Shown here: positions 54,486 to 63,159 of the stretch, piece by piece | Position numbering within the stretch: position 1 is the first letter of the stretch | Layout: every line of letters begins with the position of its first letter | Origin: Shewanella atlantica | Lineage (GTDB): Bacteria > Pseudomonadota > Gammaproteobacteria > Enterobacterales > Shewanellaceae | DNA: 64,000 nucleotides | Direction: 5' to 3' | NCBI RefSeq assembly: GCF_003966265.1 | Contig: NZ_RXNV01000003.1 | Location: forward strand, 310,001-374,000 | Position numbers and translations under genes: made by a program | Notes under the pieces: model-generated | Seen by the model: only the letters and a program-made list of their open reading frames with translations | The model's database searches: none | What the model was told of the DNA's origin: nothing

Positions 54486-56921
54486 CTACAACTGATAACT
54501 AAATGTCACCTTAGCATTACGTTCCTCACCCGGCATACCACCTAAGAACATCGCCTTACTGTAGTAGGTCTCGTTAAACAGGTTATTCACGTTTAGCTGT
54601 AACTTCCAACTGTCGGCCTGGTAACTGACTGCAGTGTCCACCACGGTATAACTCGGTACATACCCGGTTGGGATACCGAATGAACTGGAGTTAGTGCTAC
54701 GCTCATCGACATATTTTGCGCCCAGACTGATATCAAGCGGACTGCTCAGTGAGAACCACTGCGCCCCATAGGTGACCCAGGCACTGGCTGTGACGTAAGG
54801 TACCCCTTTCTGGCGGGTGTCATAGCTGCTTCGTGTAGGGTCTTTCTTATCCCGCGCATCCTGATAAACACCGTTTACGTTGATGGCCCATTGATCATTG
54901 AGGTGAGCATTCATATCCAGCTCTACACCTGTGGTCTCTTCGCTGCCATCATAGAAAAATTCCTGAACCTGAGGCCCACTAACACCCGCTTCAAAATCCT
55001 GATTATTGTACCTCAGGTTAGTGCGTGAGCTCTTGAAGAATACCAGAGAGGTCAACATCTGATCGTCAAACGCTTTAACGCGCATCCCCAGGTCGTCACT
55101 CACTGACTCAGAGTCTTTTCTGTCTTTACCATTCCCCGCGACGCTATCTAAGACGCCATAAGCCGTGCGCCCTTTAGAGTGGTTAACGAAGAAGGAAAGA
55201 TCGTCCGTCGGCATGTAGGTCACACCTAAGTTATAGGTTACGCCGTTGTCACTGGTATCGGCTTCCGGTGTAGGCTCTGCGGCGCTGGCACGATAGCGTT
55301 CATCGACACCTAAGTGCTCATAGCTCTGCTTGATCTCGTTAAAGGCTACGCCGATACGAGTGGTAAATCCATAATCGAAATAGCCGACATGCTGCAAGCC
55401 GACACCCCATGCATTGACCTTCTTGTTATAGTTGCTGGTCATCAGAGGATCGTGATCCTCAAAACTCCCTTCAGCCCAATTTGGCTTGCGAATATCATAA
55501 ATATAAGGCAGCGCTCCCTGATAGATCACCTCACCGGCCTTATTCTTAATAACCTTGTCGGCATCATAGATAGAGTACTGCTTGAAGCGAATATTTCTGT
55601 CTTCGAAGTTAGCATTCACTAACAGCTCGTTATCGATACCCGCAAACTCGAAATCATACCTGAGATCGGCAAAATACTGCCATGATGTCTCATCGGCGGA
55701 CACCTGACGGTATTCCTGACGACGCGCGGCAAACGGATAGAGGACATCATCTTCGACCAGAGGTGCGCGAGGATCGGCATTAATAGTGCCGCGACGGTTC
55801 CAGTAGACATAGTTATAGGCGCCCGTCTGGCGAGAGAAGCCTGAAGTGTAATCACGGTACTGCAGCTGCTGATTCAGGAACAGATTGTCGTTGAAGAAGA
55901 TGTTATGAGTCAGCTTAAACCTTAACTCTTCGCCTTCGTTATCTTTCGCCATAGGTGAGATCAGGCCCGCATGACCAAACTCATAAGGCGTCATGCCATC
56001 ACTGCTGGCTAATGAATCGGCCAACTGCTGACGCTGCTCATCAGTCAGCTGGATCCCTTTACCCTCAGGGTCATTAATCAAGTCTTCCCAGCTTGCCTCA
56101 CCAGCGGTTTTACCGCCGACAGAGTCGGCATTATAGATACGGATTGGATGACCGATAGAGTCGACGGCAATTGAATCTTTGATGTAGGAGGCCGATAGCA
56201 TCAGGTCCTGAGAATCGTCAAACACATATTTAAGTGAACTGTACACTTCATCCCTGTCGGTGCCGATTTCACGATAACCGTCGCTGCGTGCCGTTTTAGC
56301 CACGACCCGATAAGCCAGCTTATCGCTTAAACCACCTGTGCTGTCCAGGCTTAACGAATAGGTGTCCCACTGACCGACCTCAACACCAAATTCGTTTTTA
56401 GACTCAAACTGCGGCTTCTTCTCAATCAGGTTGATCACGCCACCGGCGCTGCCCATGCCATAAAGCCCGGTTGCAGGTCCCTTTAGCACCTCGACCGACT
56501 CGACATTGGTCAGTGACCGCGTTGGGTTAAAGGTGTTACCCAAACCCGCACCGCCATACATGCCATCATAGGTATAATTTGCGCCCAAGCCACGGATAAC
56601 CAGATTATCTCCGATACCATAGTTATTACCCGCCTGAGTCACGCCACTGATGTTACGCACTAAATCCTGCAGGCTGTTGACGCCCTGAGCGTTTATCAGC
56701 TCTTCATCGACGATAACGACCGCCGCTGGCGTTTCCATCAAAGACATATCTGACTTTGTGGCTAGCCCTGAATTCATAACTACCTGATTTTGTCTTCCAT
56801 AGACAGTGATACGTTCTACGTCCGTGTTTTCCAGCCCTTCTGCCTGCGCCGCATGAAGCGTCATAGGTAAAAATGTTGAAGCACAGGCAACTGCAAGTAG
56901 TGAAAAACGAAATTGATTCAT
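54486..56921 (-). CDS. TonB-dependent siderophore receptor
   Basis: An 811-residue outer-membrane receptor. Signal peptide (LLAVACASTFLPMTLHAAQA), TonB-box-like VERITVYGRQ, plug domain with AAVVIVDEELINAQGVNSLQDLVRNISGVTQ and VEVLKGPATGLYGMGSAGGVINLIEKKP, then a 22-strand barrel ending VTFSYQL. The plug is typical of the ferric-siderophore subgroup (FhuA/FpvA-like). The final residue is Leu and not Phe. A Fur-like box lies 30 bp upstream of the start, consistent with iron-repressed expression. Ferric-siderophore type is not deducible. Confidence 0.92.
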   Translation of the reverse strand: MNQFRFSLLAVACASTFLPMTLHAAQAEGLENTDVERITVYGRQNQVVMNSGLATKSDMSLMETPAAVVIVDEELINAQGVNSLQDLVRNISGVTQAGNNYGIGDNLVIRGLGANYTYDGMYGGAGLGNTFNPTRSLTNVESVEVLKGPATGLYGMGSAGGVINLIEKKPQFESKNEFGVEVGQWDTYSLSLDSTGGLSDKLAYRVVAKTARSDGYREIGTDRDEVYSSLKYVFDDSQDLMLSASYIKDSIAVDSIGHPIRIYNADSVGGKTAGEASWEDLINDPEGKGIQLTDEQRQQLADSLASSDGMTPYEFGHAGLISPMAKDNEGEELRFKLTHNIFFNDNLFLNQQLQYRDYTSGFSRQTGAYNYVYWNRRGTINADPRAPLVEDDVLYPFAARRQEYRQVSADETSWQYFADLRYDFEFAGIDNELLVNANFEDRNIRFKQYSIYDADKVIKNKAGEVIYQGALPYIYDIRKPNWAEGSFEDHDPLMTSNYNKKVNAWGVGLQHVGYFDYGFTTRIGVAFNEIKQSYEHLGVDERYRASAAEPTPEADTSDNGVTYNLGVTYMPTDDLSFFVNHSKGRTAYGVLDSVAGNGKDRKDSESVSDDLGMRVKAFDDQMLTSLVFFKSSRTNLRYNNQDFEAGVSGPQVQEFFYDGSEETTGVELDMNAHLNDQWAINVNGVYQDARDKKDPTRSSYDTRQKGVPYVTASAWVTYGAQWFSLSSPLDISLGAKYVDERSTNSSSFGIPTGYVPSYTVVDTAVSYQADSWKLQLNVNNLFNETYYSKAMFLGGMPGEERNAKVTFSYQL

Positions 56922-56951
56922 CTGTTATCATCCCCCTCAAATAATTGAGCG

Positions 56952-56972
56952 AATGATAACGATTTGCATTTA
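56952..56972. promoter_or_regulatory. Fur box upstream of the TonB siderophore receptor
   Basis: AATGATAACGATTTGCATTTA closely resembles well-known Fur sites (GATAATGATTTGCATT type). Thirty bases before the start codon of the receptor. Confidence 0.75.
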
Positions 56973-57140
56973 GATTACAACACCTGTTTCAGGCTATGAT
57001 ACAAACGTGTGCGTCGTATGCCGGTTTTAGCGGGATCCAGCGGTAACTTTTACAATGTAAAGACAAATTGACTGTTCAAGTGTTAATCAACTGACTTAAT
57101 CGGCTATAACGAGGCTAGCTTTATACGGTTATTTTATAAG

Positions 57141-57707
57141 CTAAAGATAGATAACTTCCGGTGATTGTCGGCAGTAACCGATTAAGTGTTCGGTTAACCT
57201 ATCGTAGAGATCTTCCTTTACATAGGGCAGCTCTTCAATATAAACCCGGCTATCTAACTCGGTAGGCAGAAGAAAATTACTGAGTCTGTGTAGATCCTCT
57301 GCCGCCGATAGCTTGTCCTCTTCATTCATTGTCGCGGCAATCACCGAACCACTGGAAGTAAAGACCTCTCTCAGGAAGTCGACCAATCTGTCGAACTCCT
57401 TATCCCAATTGAGATTACCATTATTCTGCGCTTCCCAGGCCAGCAATTCGATAGCACGGATCACCTCTCCCTGAAGGGTGTCGGCGCGTCCCGATGAGGG
57501 CACCAGGTTTTCCCATATCCACAGTGCAATATCCTGGCTACAACCAGTAAGTTGAACCCGCCCATGAGTTGCCCCACACTCCGGAGAGCGCAAGTCTATT
57601 GATTGAATGTCTTGCGAATGAGAGTCTTGGATTTGAGTGTCTTGGATTTGAGTGTCTTGGATTTGAGTAATAGACATAAAATAGCGGCTTAGTTGTTCTA
57701 TCGGCAT
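57141..57707 (-). CDS. Hypothetical protein with TQIQD repeats near the N terminus
   Basis: A 188-residue cytosolic protein without a signal. Starts are uncertain: 57707 or 57677 (MSITQIQ), neither with a good ribosome site. Residues ~14-28 contain TQIQD three times, encoded by a 15-bp tandem repeat. The rest (VQLTGCSQDIALWIWENL..., LAWEAQNNGNLNWDKEFDRLVDFLREVF, LHRLSNFLLPTELDS) is helical and acidic. No known domain was recognised. It lies between the receptor and a GlyGly-CTERM protein. Confidence 0.55.
   Translation of the reverse strand: MPIEQLSRYFMSITQIQDTQIQDTQIQDSHSQDIQSIDLRSPECGATHGRVQLTGCSQDIALWIWENLVPSSGRADTLQGEVIRAIELLAWEAQNNGNLNWDKEFDRLVDFLREVFTSSGSVIAATMNEEDKLSAAEDLHRLSNFLLPTELDSRVYIEELPYVKEDLYDRLTEHLIGYCRQSPEVIYL
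57609..57668 (-). repeat. 15-bp tandem repeat inside the hypothetical gene
   Basis: Plus-strand unit GTCTTGGATTTGAGT is perfect at 57624-57638, 57639-57653 and 57654-57668, with a degenerate copy at 57609-57623. In frame, so copy-number change adds or removes five residues. Confidence 0.85.
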
Positions 57708-57778
57708 TAAACAGATGAGCCTGGCATTGTAATACCAAGCTCATAACGAATAAAGCGGAAACCCCGAATAAGCTCGAT

Positions 57779-58708
57779 TTAGAAAAAACGACGCTTGAGC
57801 GAGACACATCCAAGAATGAATAAGCCAAGCAGGGAGAGTGATCCGCCACCATGTCCCTCACTGCTGCTATCACCGATATAGACTTCATCTCGGTCACTGC
57901 TCTCCAGCGGCAAAGCATAGAGATTATCTGTGTCATCCGAGCTGATAGTCGCAACAATATCATCGAACCCCACCTCGTAAAGGTCGATCAGCACATCGTA
58001 ATAGTCTGCCGGGTAGCCGGTATGCAGCGTGGTTAACACCTCGAAGTCATCGTCGCTGGAGTCACCGATAATAGTGAATATATCGGTGGAATAGTAGTGT
58101 ACCCAAGGGCCTCCATCCCGACTCAAATAGAGTTCTGCATAGACATCGGCGCGTTCATAACTACCAAACCCGATTAGATCGGCATCGAAGGTCACGCTGA
58201 ACGTTTGGTAGTAACCGTCAAGATCATTGTCTGTAAACAGTCGACTGCTGGCCTCATAGATAGAAAACTCATGGAAAATAGGGTTAGCGAATTGAGCGGC
58301 TTCCCCAGCCATTTTTTGTTTGGCATACTTTGAAGACGTTTGACCATTTTTATGGGCTAATATCACCTCTTCTCTGGTTCTCACCCCACCAGCTTTAACA
58401 TCTTCACCGCTTATCAGCAGTTGCTGTTTTTTCTGAGTGAGCATTTGCAACAGCTCATTATCCGTTTGGGCACTGTCATTAGTGCCATCAAGGTTCAGAC
58501 CTTCAGCTTGTGTCGATGGTTCAGCAAACTTCCGTCCCACGGAGAAAGTTTGCTGACTCAAACCTGTGCCTTCGAGCACATCAGCTTTATTCAATGTATC
58601 TGCACTGGCGGTGGTCGATGCAAAAAAATTCAGCGCCAGAGCACTCAACATTGTGGCAATGAACATACTGCTTTGCTTCATTTGGCTCATATTCGAGTTA
58701 GTATTCAT
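57779..58708 (-). CDS. Secreted GlyGly-CTERM protein (choice-of-anchor type)
   Basis: A 309-residue protein with an N-terminal signal (MFIATMLSALALNFFASTTASA) and a C-terminal sorting tail GHGGGSLSLLGLFILGCVSLKRRFF: a glycine-rich motif, hydrophobic helix and basic end. That tail is the GlyGly-CTERM type, cleaved by rhombosortase and delivered via type II secretion in Shewanella and Vibrio. The body includes IFHEFSIYEASSRLFTDNDLDGYYQTFSVTFDADLIG and repeated beta strands. It matches what I remember of choice-of-anchor H proteins; the function is unknown. It is next to a PepSY/PhoPQ-like locus but transcribed away from it. Confidence 0.7.
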   Translation of the reverse strand: MNTNSNMSQMKQSSMFIATMLSALALNFFASTTASADTLNKADVLEGTGLSQQTFSVGRKFAEPSTQAEGLNLDGTNDSAQTDNELLQMLTQKKQQLLISGEDVKAGGVRTREEVILAHKNGQTSSKYAKQKMAGEAAQFANPIFHEFSIYEASSRLFTDNDLDGYYQTFSVTFDADLIGFGSYERADVYAELYLSRDGGPWVHYYSTDIFTIIGDSSDDDFEVLTTLHTGYPADYYDVLIDLYEVGFDDIVATISSDDTDNLYALPLESSDRDEVYIGDSSSEGHGGGSLSLLGLFILGCVSLKRRFF

Positions 58709-59015
58709 ATTGAAAGCCTCATCAATTTATTTCGATTCTTGAGGCCATTAGAGACGGGTTAAGGTGAACACAAGCTGAACGTCAAAAATTGAACAATTAA
58801 CCAAACTCCCCCCTTCTGCGTTAAAGCCCCCCCTTCAAACACCACCAGGCAAATTCAGCTAACGTTCATCTGGGATCGGTTATTGATATATACAGCTAGA
58901 AGCCAAAGGAAAGAGAGAACAGGCATTCAGGATAAGGCCATTGATAGTTTCTTAATATGACGGGATCTTTTACACTAGCCTATAACAGCTATCCTGGCAC
59001 AGAGCGGGGCATTTA
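58709..59015. other. Divergent promoter region
   Basis: About 300 bp between two divergently transcribed genes. It contains C-rich homopolymers but no gene or clear hairpin. Confidence 0.4.
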
Positions 59016-59342
59016 ATGAAATTTGGTTCCATGTTGGTACTCACAACTTGCATTCTTATTCCGTTTTTCGGACAGGCATCGAGTGCCCAACTACCCGGGG
59101 TTGGCGCCAGTTCGATGAGCATCGCCGCTCAGACATCGAAAAAAGCCCCCCAACAGCTCAAGGTCAGAAATCGTGAACAGGCAATTCAGTTAGTTAAACG
59201 TCAATATCAGGGAAAAGTGCTCAAGGCACAATCGAGCCGAGTCAATGGTCATCCGGGTTACAGAGTTAAGTTGATATCGAACGAGGGAGTGGTGTTTTAT
59301 GTCTCCGTCGATGCCCAAACCGGCAGCATTCGTAGAAATTAG
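59016..59342 (+). CDS. Small periplasmic PepSY-domain protein
   Basis: A 108-residue protein: signal peptide (MLVLTTCILIPFFGQASSA) and one PepSY domain (NREQAIQLVKRQYQGKVLKAQSSRVNGHPGYRVKLISNEGVVFYVSVDAQTGSIRRN). PepSY domains often inhibit peptidases or accompany sensor kinases. Forty-five bp ahead of a response-regulator gene on the same strand, it is likely part of the same operon, probably regulating or reporting for the sensor kinase. Confidence 0.85.
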   Translation: MKFGSMLVLTTCILIPFFGQASSAQLPGVGASSMSIAAQTSKKAPQQLKVRNREQAIQLVKRQYQGKVLKAQSSRVNGHPGYRVKLISNEGVVFYVSVDAQTGSIRRN

Positions 59343-59387
59343 CTTCCCCTTGAGAAGAAAGCACTTTATGACTAAGGATTAAAAACC

Positions 59388-60083
59388 ATGAGAGTACTTC
59401 TGGTAGAAGATGATATTGAGTTGCAAACCAATTTAAAACAGCACTTAGTCGATGCAAATTACAATATAGATGTGGCCGATGATGGTGAAATTGGCCTGTT
59501 TCAGGGCACCGAATACCGTTACGATGCAGCCATTATTGATGTTGGTTTACCCAAGCTCGATGGCATCGCATTAATCAAAACTCTGAGGGAGCAGGAGATA
59601 GATTTCCCGATTTTGATCTTAACGGCCCGTGACAGCTGGCAAGATAAGGTTGAAGGACTCGACGCCGGCGCCGATGATTACCTCACTAAACCCTTTCATC
59701 CCGAGGAGTTAGTTGCCAGACTCAAGGCACTTATCCGCCGCTCGGCAGGTAAAGCCAGCCCTGTGGTTACGAACGGCCCCTTCAGCATCAATACCAGCAG
59801 CTTAGAGGTCAAGAAAGGCGATGTGATGATCACTCTAAGCGGAACAGAATATAAGCTATTTGAATATTTTATGCTGCACCCGGGCCAAGTCATCTCTAAA
59901 ACCGTACTCACGGAGCATATATACGATCAAGACTTCGACCTGGACTCTAACGTTATCGAAGTCTTTATCAGAAGACTGAGAAAAAAGCTGGATGTGGATA
60001 ACGCATTTGGCCTCATCGAAACCTTGCGGGGACAAGGATATCGATTAACTAAGATGCAAAAAACTCAAACAAACGATGAGTAA
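59388..60083 (+). CDS. OmpR/PhoP-family response regulator
   Basis: A 231-residue regulator: receiver with Asp8/Asp9 (VEDDI), phosphoacceptor Asp51 in AIIDVGLPKLDG, Lys in LTKPF; then winged helix (ISLSGTEYKLFEYFMLHPGQVISKTVLTEHIYDQDFDLDSNVIEVFIRRLRKKL...). The spacing is that of PhoP-like proteins. Overlaps the sensor-kinase gene by 8 bp. Probably controls its own operon and the DUF3300 gene. Confidence 0.92.
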   Translation: MRVLLVEDDIELQTNLKQHLVDANYNIDVADDGEIGLFQGTEYRYDAAIIDVGLPKLDGIALIKTLREQEIDFPILILTARDSWQDKVEGLDAGADDYLTKPFHPEELVARLKALIRRSAGKASPVVTNGPFSINTSSLEVKKGDVMITLSGTEYKLFEYFMLHPGQVISKTVLTEHIYDQDFDLDSNVIEVFIRRLRKKLDVDNAFGLIETLRGQGYRLTKMQKTQTNDE

Positions 60084-61485
60084 TTCACCCTCAGGGACTC
60101 AACCGGTGACAGGAGCTAAATCCAATATGAGCCTGTTAAACTCACTCAAGGCCAGATTGATTGTCAGTGCCCTGTTACTGATATTGGTCCTGCTGCCCCT
60201 GATTGGTTTCACCCTTAACGACGCCTTCAGACAACAAGTGAAAAGCGCCGCTAAAAATGAGCTCAGCGCTTACCTCTACTCCGTTTTAGCGGTCACAGAA
60301 GTCGACAATAACCGTTTACTCATGCCTGAACTCTTGGTTGAAAATCAATTTAATGTCATTCAATCCGGCTTATATGCTCTGATATCGACACAGGGGAAAC
60401 CGCCGGGAATATCGGCTAAACATCTGCTGTGGCAATCAAACTCCTTTCTTGCGTCTCAAACACCTCAAAACTTACCACACCCGGCAACGGGTCAGAGTGA
60501 GTTCGGCGAAATACTGCTGGAGGGTAAGCCCCATCTTATCTATAGCTTCAGCGCGAGTTTCGAACAAAGACAAAATCAGCAATTCCCCATCACTATTCAT
60601 ATAATAAAAGATCAGGCCAACTTTCAGCTGCAGATAGATAAGTTTACCCGACAGCTCTGGACCTGGTTGCTGATCTTAATGGTACTCTTGGCTGGCGTGC
60701 AGCTTGCTTGGCTGCTCTGGACCTTAAAGCCCCTGGCGAAGTTTAAGCAGGAGCTCAGTGATGTCGAACAGGGCCGTGCCATGCAGCTCAAGGCAGACTA
60801 TCCTACAGAGTTGCAAGCTGTCGCGCGCCAGCTCAATACCTTACTCAATACCGAGCAGAGCCAACGCAAAAGATATCGAAATGCCCTGTCCGATCTGGCC
60901 CACAGTCTGAAAACCCCTTTAGCCGTAATTCAGAGTCAGAAAGATCTCAGCCAGAGTTCTTTTGAGCAGATAACCGTGATCAATAAAATCATCGGTCATC
61001 AACTCAAACGCGCTCAAAGTGCGGCGGGTTCTTCGTGGCATTTAGGCATCAAGGTCAGTTCCGTCAGTGAAAAGCTTGTCAGAACCCTGAGGAAAATATA
61101 CCGGCCCCCCGAAATCGATATCACCGAATCTGTCGATAGTGAGGCCATCTTTAAGGGCGATGAGTCAGATCTGACAGAGATACTGGGTAACCTGCTCGAT
61201 AATGCCTGCAAGGCAGCGAAATCAAAGGTGTTATTGAGTGTCAGCTCGAATGACTCTCAGTTGAACATAGCGATAGAGGATGACGGCCAAGGGGTTAGCC
61301 CCGAGCAACAGAGCCAGATATTTGAGAGAGGCATCCGCGCCGACTCTTACATGCAGGGGCATGGCATTGGCTTGGCCATCGTGCGCGATCTTATCGACAG
61401 CTACAACGGCACGCTTTCAGTGACCACTTCAGAAAATCTCGGCGGCGCTAAATTTGAGATAAGCTTCAGCCAAGGGAAAAGCTAA
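60076..61485 (+). CDS. PhoQ-like sensor histidine kinase
   Basis: A 469-residue sensor. TM1 (~26-47), periplasmic sensor (~48-192), TM2 (~193-216), then HAMP-like linker and the kinase core. Its phosphoacceptor is His276 in LSDLAHSLKTPLAVIQSQ, a near copy of the PhoQ H-box. N box (LTEILGNLLDNACKAAK), G boxes (DDGQGVSPEQ, GHGIGLAI). Magnesium or peptide sensing would be expected for a true PhoQ, though the sensor domain is diverged. It starts within the end of the response regulator gene. Confidence 0.9.
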   Translation: MSNSPSGTQPVTGAKSNMSLLNSLKARLIVSALLLILVLLPLIGFTLNDAFRQQVKSAAKNELSAYLYSVLAVTEVDNNRLLMPELLVENQFNVIQSGLYALISTQGKPPGISAKHLLWQSNSFLASQTPQNLPHPATGQSEFGEILLEGKPHLIYSFSASFEQRQNQQFPITIHIIKDQANFQLQIDKFTRQLWTWLLILMVLLAGVQLAWLLWTLKPLAKFKQELSDVEQGRAMQLKADYPTELQAVARQLNTLLNTEQSQRKRYRNALSDLAHSLKTPLAVIQSQKDLSQSSFEQITVINKIIGHQLKRAQSAAGSSWHLGIKVSSVSEKLVRTLRKIYRPPEIDITESVDSEAIFKGDESDLTEILGNLLDNACKAAKSKVLLSVSSNDSQLNIAIEDDGQGVSPEQQSQIFERGIRADSYMQGHGIGLAIVRDLIDSYNGTLSVTTSENLGGAKFEISFSQGKS

Positions 61486-61504
61486 CTTCATTTAGCGTAA
61501 GACT

Positions 61505-61610
61505 GGCTTTAGCCGGGAATCTTGTTAGAGAAAGCTTCGCGGCTAAAGCCGCTCCTACAGGGGAAATCTTTAGCCGGGAATTGGTCATAGAAAGCCCCCC
61601 TACAAATAGA
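61505..61610. repeat. REP-like repeat after the PhoQ-like gene
   Basis: GGCTTTAGCCGGG at 61505-61517 and CGCGGCTAAAGCCGCTCCTACAGG at 61538-61561 form an inverted pair like the interspersed REP elements of Shewanella and Pseudomonas (cGGCTTTAGCCGc core and TAGGAGCG tail). A shorter, degraded copy (tctttagccggg ... cccctac) follows at 61566-61602. Likely mobilised by REP-associated transposases. Confidence 0.7.
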
Positions 61611-61687
61611 ATTCTACCTTTCAGCTTGTGTTCATCTTCGACTCTTTATTATGGCTTTAAAGTCAAATATAAGAGTTTGGAGGCAAC

Positions 61688-63049
61688 ATGAAAACATTCA
61701 TCCAATGGTGTTACCTATCCTTATTGATAGTTTTCACTCCGGTAGCGCTGATGCAAGATGTCAGTGCCCGAGAAATAACCAATGACAACGCACAGTCGAT
61801 ATTCAGCGAAGCTGAACTCGAGCAGATGCTTGCCCCTATCGCCCTGTATCCGGACAGTCTGCTCACTCACATACTCATTGCGGCAACCTATCCTCTGGAA
61901 GTAGTGGAAGCCAGTCGGTTGCAGAGTAAAAATACACTTCTGCCAGCCGAGCAATTAATGGAGAAGGCAGCAGGCAAAGAGTGGGATCCCAGTGTCGTCG
62001 CCCTGCTCGCCTTTCCCAACGTGCTTGAGAAACTCAGTAACGACTTAACCTGGACTCAAAATCTGGGTGATGCATTTCTTCAGGATGAGGCCCGATTACT
62101 AGCCAGTATTCAATCATTGAGACAGCAAGCCGATGAGGCCGATAGTTTGTCCCAGATGGACAATGTATCGGTGACACGGGTTAATAATCAGATTGTCATT
62201 GAGCCCGCACAACCAGAAGTGATCTACGTGCCCTACTACGATCCTAGAGTCGTCTATGGTCACTGGCGCTGGTACCGTTACCCTCCGGTATATTGGGCAC
62301 CATACCCTTACTATGTGCGCCGCCCCTACGGTCATTTCTACTGGAACACAGGCATACATATCACCTTTAACTACCATTTCAGTGCATTCCATTGGAACAA
62401 GCATCATGTTGTGGTGACGCACCATCATAATTCACACCACTATCGTCACAGAGGCAGAATCGTCACCAGCCACGGAGCTCAGCGCTGGCAGCATAAGCCA
62501 CAACATAGACGGGGTGTCGCGTATCGCAGTAACCATGTGAAGCAAAGATATAATAGCCACCGTCCAAGCATGGCGCATACCAAGCAGGTGAGAAAAGCCG
62601 AGCGTCATCAGTTAAATCACGCAAACGTAAGCAACAGCCGACTCCATAAGGGTAAAGCCAACAGCCGCGAGCTAAATAGAAGCCATAAGCTAAACCATCA
62701 AATAGGTAAGAGTCGTGAACAGCAATTTACCAGTAAATTGCACCAGACTCCCAGCCACAAACAGATGAAGAGCCATAAGCGGGCAAATAGCCATAAGCCA
62801 GTGAAGAGCCATCAGCCCCAACGCTCTACACAGCCAATGCAGAACCATCAGCGAGCGAATAGCCATAAGCCAGTGAAGAGTCATCAACCAGTGAAAAGCC
62901 ATCAGCCCCAACGCTCTATACAACCAAAGCAGAGTCATCAACCTGTAAAAAGTCATAACTCCAGCAGACCGAGTCACTCCTCTGCTAATAGAAGCCATAA
63001 GAACGGGGGGCATCAACAAAGCGGAGCCCGGACCAAGATACGCGATTAA
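61688..63049 (+). CDS. DUF3300-domain protein with His/Lys-rich repeat tail
   Basis: A 453-residue protein with a signal peptide and DUF3300 core at residues ~40-160 (LEQMLAPIALYPDSLLTHILIAATYPLEVVEASRL...AGKEWDPSVVALLAFPNVLEKLS...). A Tyr/Trp/Pro-rich segment (VIYVPYYDPRVVYGHWRWYRYPPVYWAPY) follows. After ~310 the tail is basic: His/Lys/Gln/Ser repeats (SHKPVKSHQPQRS etc.). Domain role unknown; a cell-envelope or metal/polyanion-binding part is suggested by composition. It lies 200 bp after the sensor kinase. Confidence 0.8.
   Translation: MKTFIQWCYLSLLIVFTPVALMQDVSAREITNDNAQSIFSEAELEQMLAPIALYPDSLLTHILIAATYPLEVVEASRLQSKNTLLPAEQLMEKAAGKEWDPSVVALLAFPNVLEKLSNDLTWTQNLGDAFLQDEARLLASIQSLRQQADEADSLSQMDNVSVTRVNNQIVIEPAQPEVIYVPYYDPRVVYGHWRWYRYPPVYWAPYPYYVRRPYGHFYWNTGIHITFNYHFSAFHWNKHHVVVTHHHNSHHYRHRGRIVTSHGAQRWQHKPQHRRGVAYRSNHVKQRYNSHRPSMAHTKQVRKAERHQLNHANVSNSRLHKGKANSRELNRSHKLNHQIGKSREQQFTSKLHQTPSHKQMKSHKRANSHKPVKSHQPQRSTQPMQNHQRANSHKPVKSHQPVKSHQPQRSIQPKQSHQPVKSHNSSRPSHSSANRSHKNGGHQQSGARTKIRD
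62760..62960 (+). repeat. Degenerate tandem repeat in the DUF3300 gene tail
   Basis: Two long units of roughly 75-90 bp (from GCGAATAGCCATAAGCCAG through CCCCAACGCTCTA to the next) are repeated with small changes, encoding SHKPVKSHQPQRS-type blocks. Shorter partial copies flank them. Confidence 0.7.
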
Positions 63050-63106
63050 TGAATCTGCTCGGGTGCTAAACACCATGGCCCCCACGTAACAAACCCAATG
63101 TAATTA

Positions 63107-63145
63107 ACCAAGAAATACCGCTACTTAGCGGTATTTTCTTTGGTT
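63107..63145. terminator. Bidirectional terminator between DUF3300 gene and solute-binding protein gene
   Basis: AACCAAGAAATACCGCTA pairs with TAGCGGTATTTTCTTTGGTT, ending in TTTT. It serves both convergent genes. Confidence 0.85.
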
Positions 63146-63159
63146 TTCGCTTCATAACT

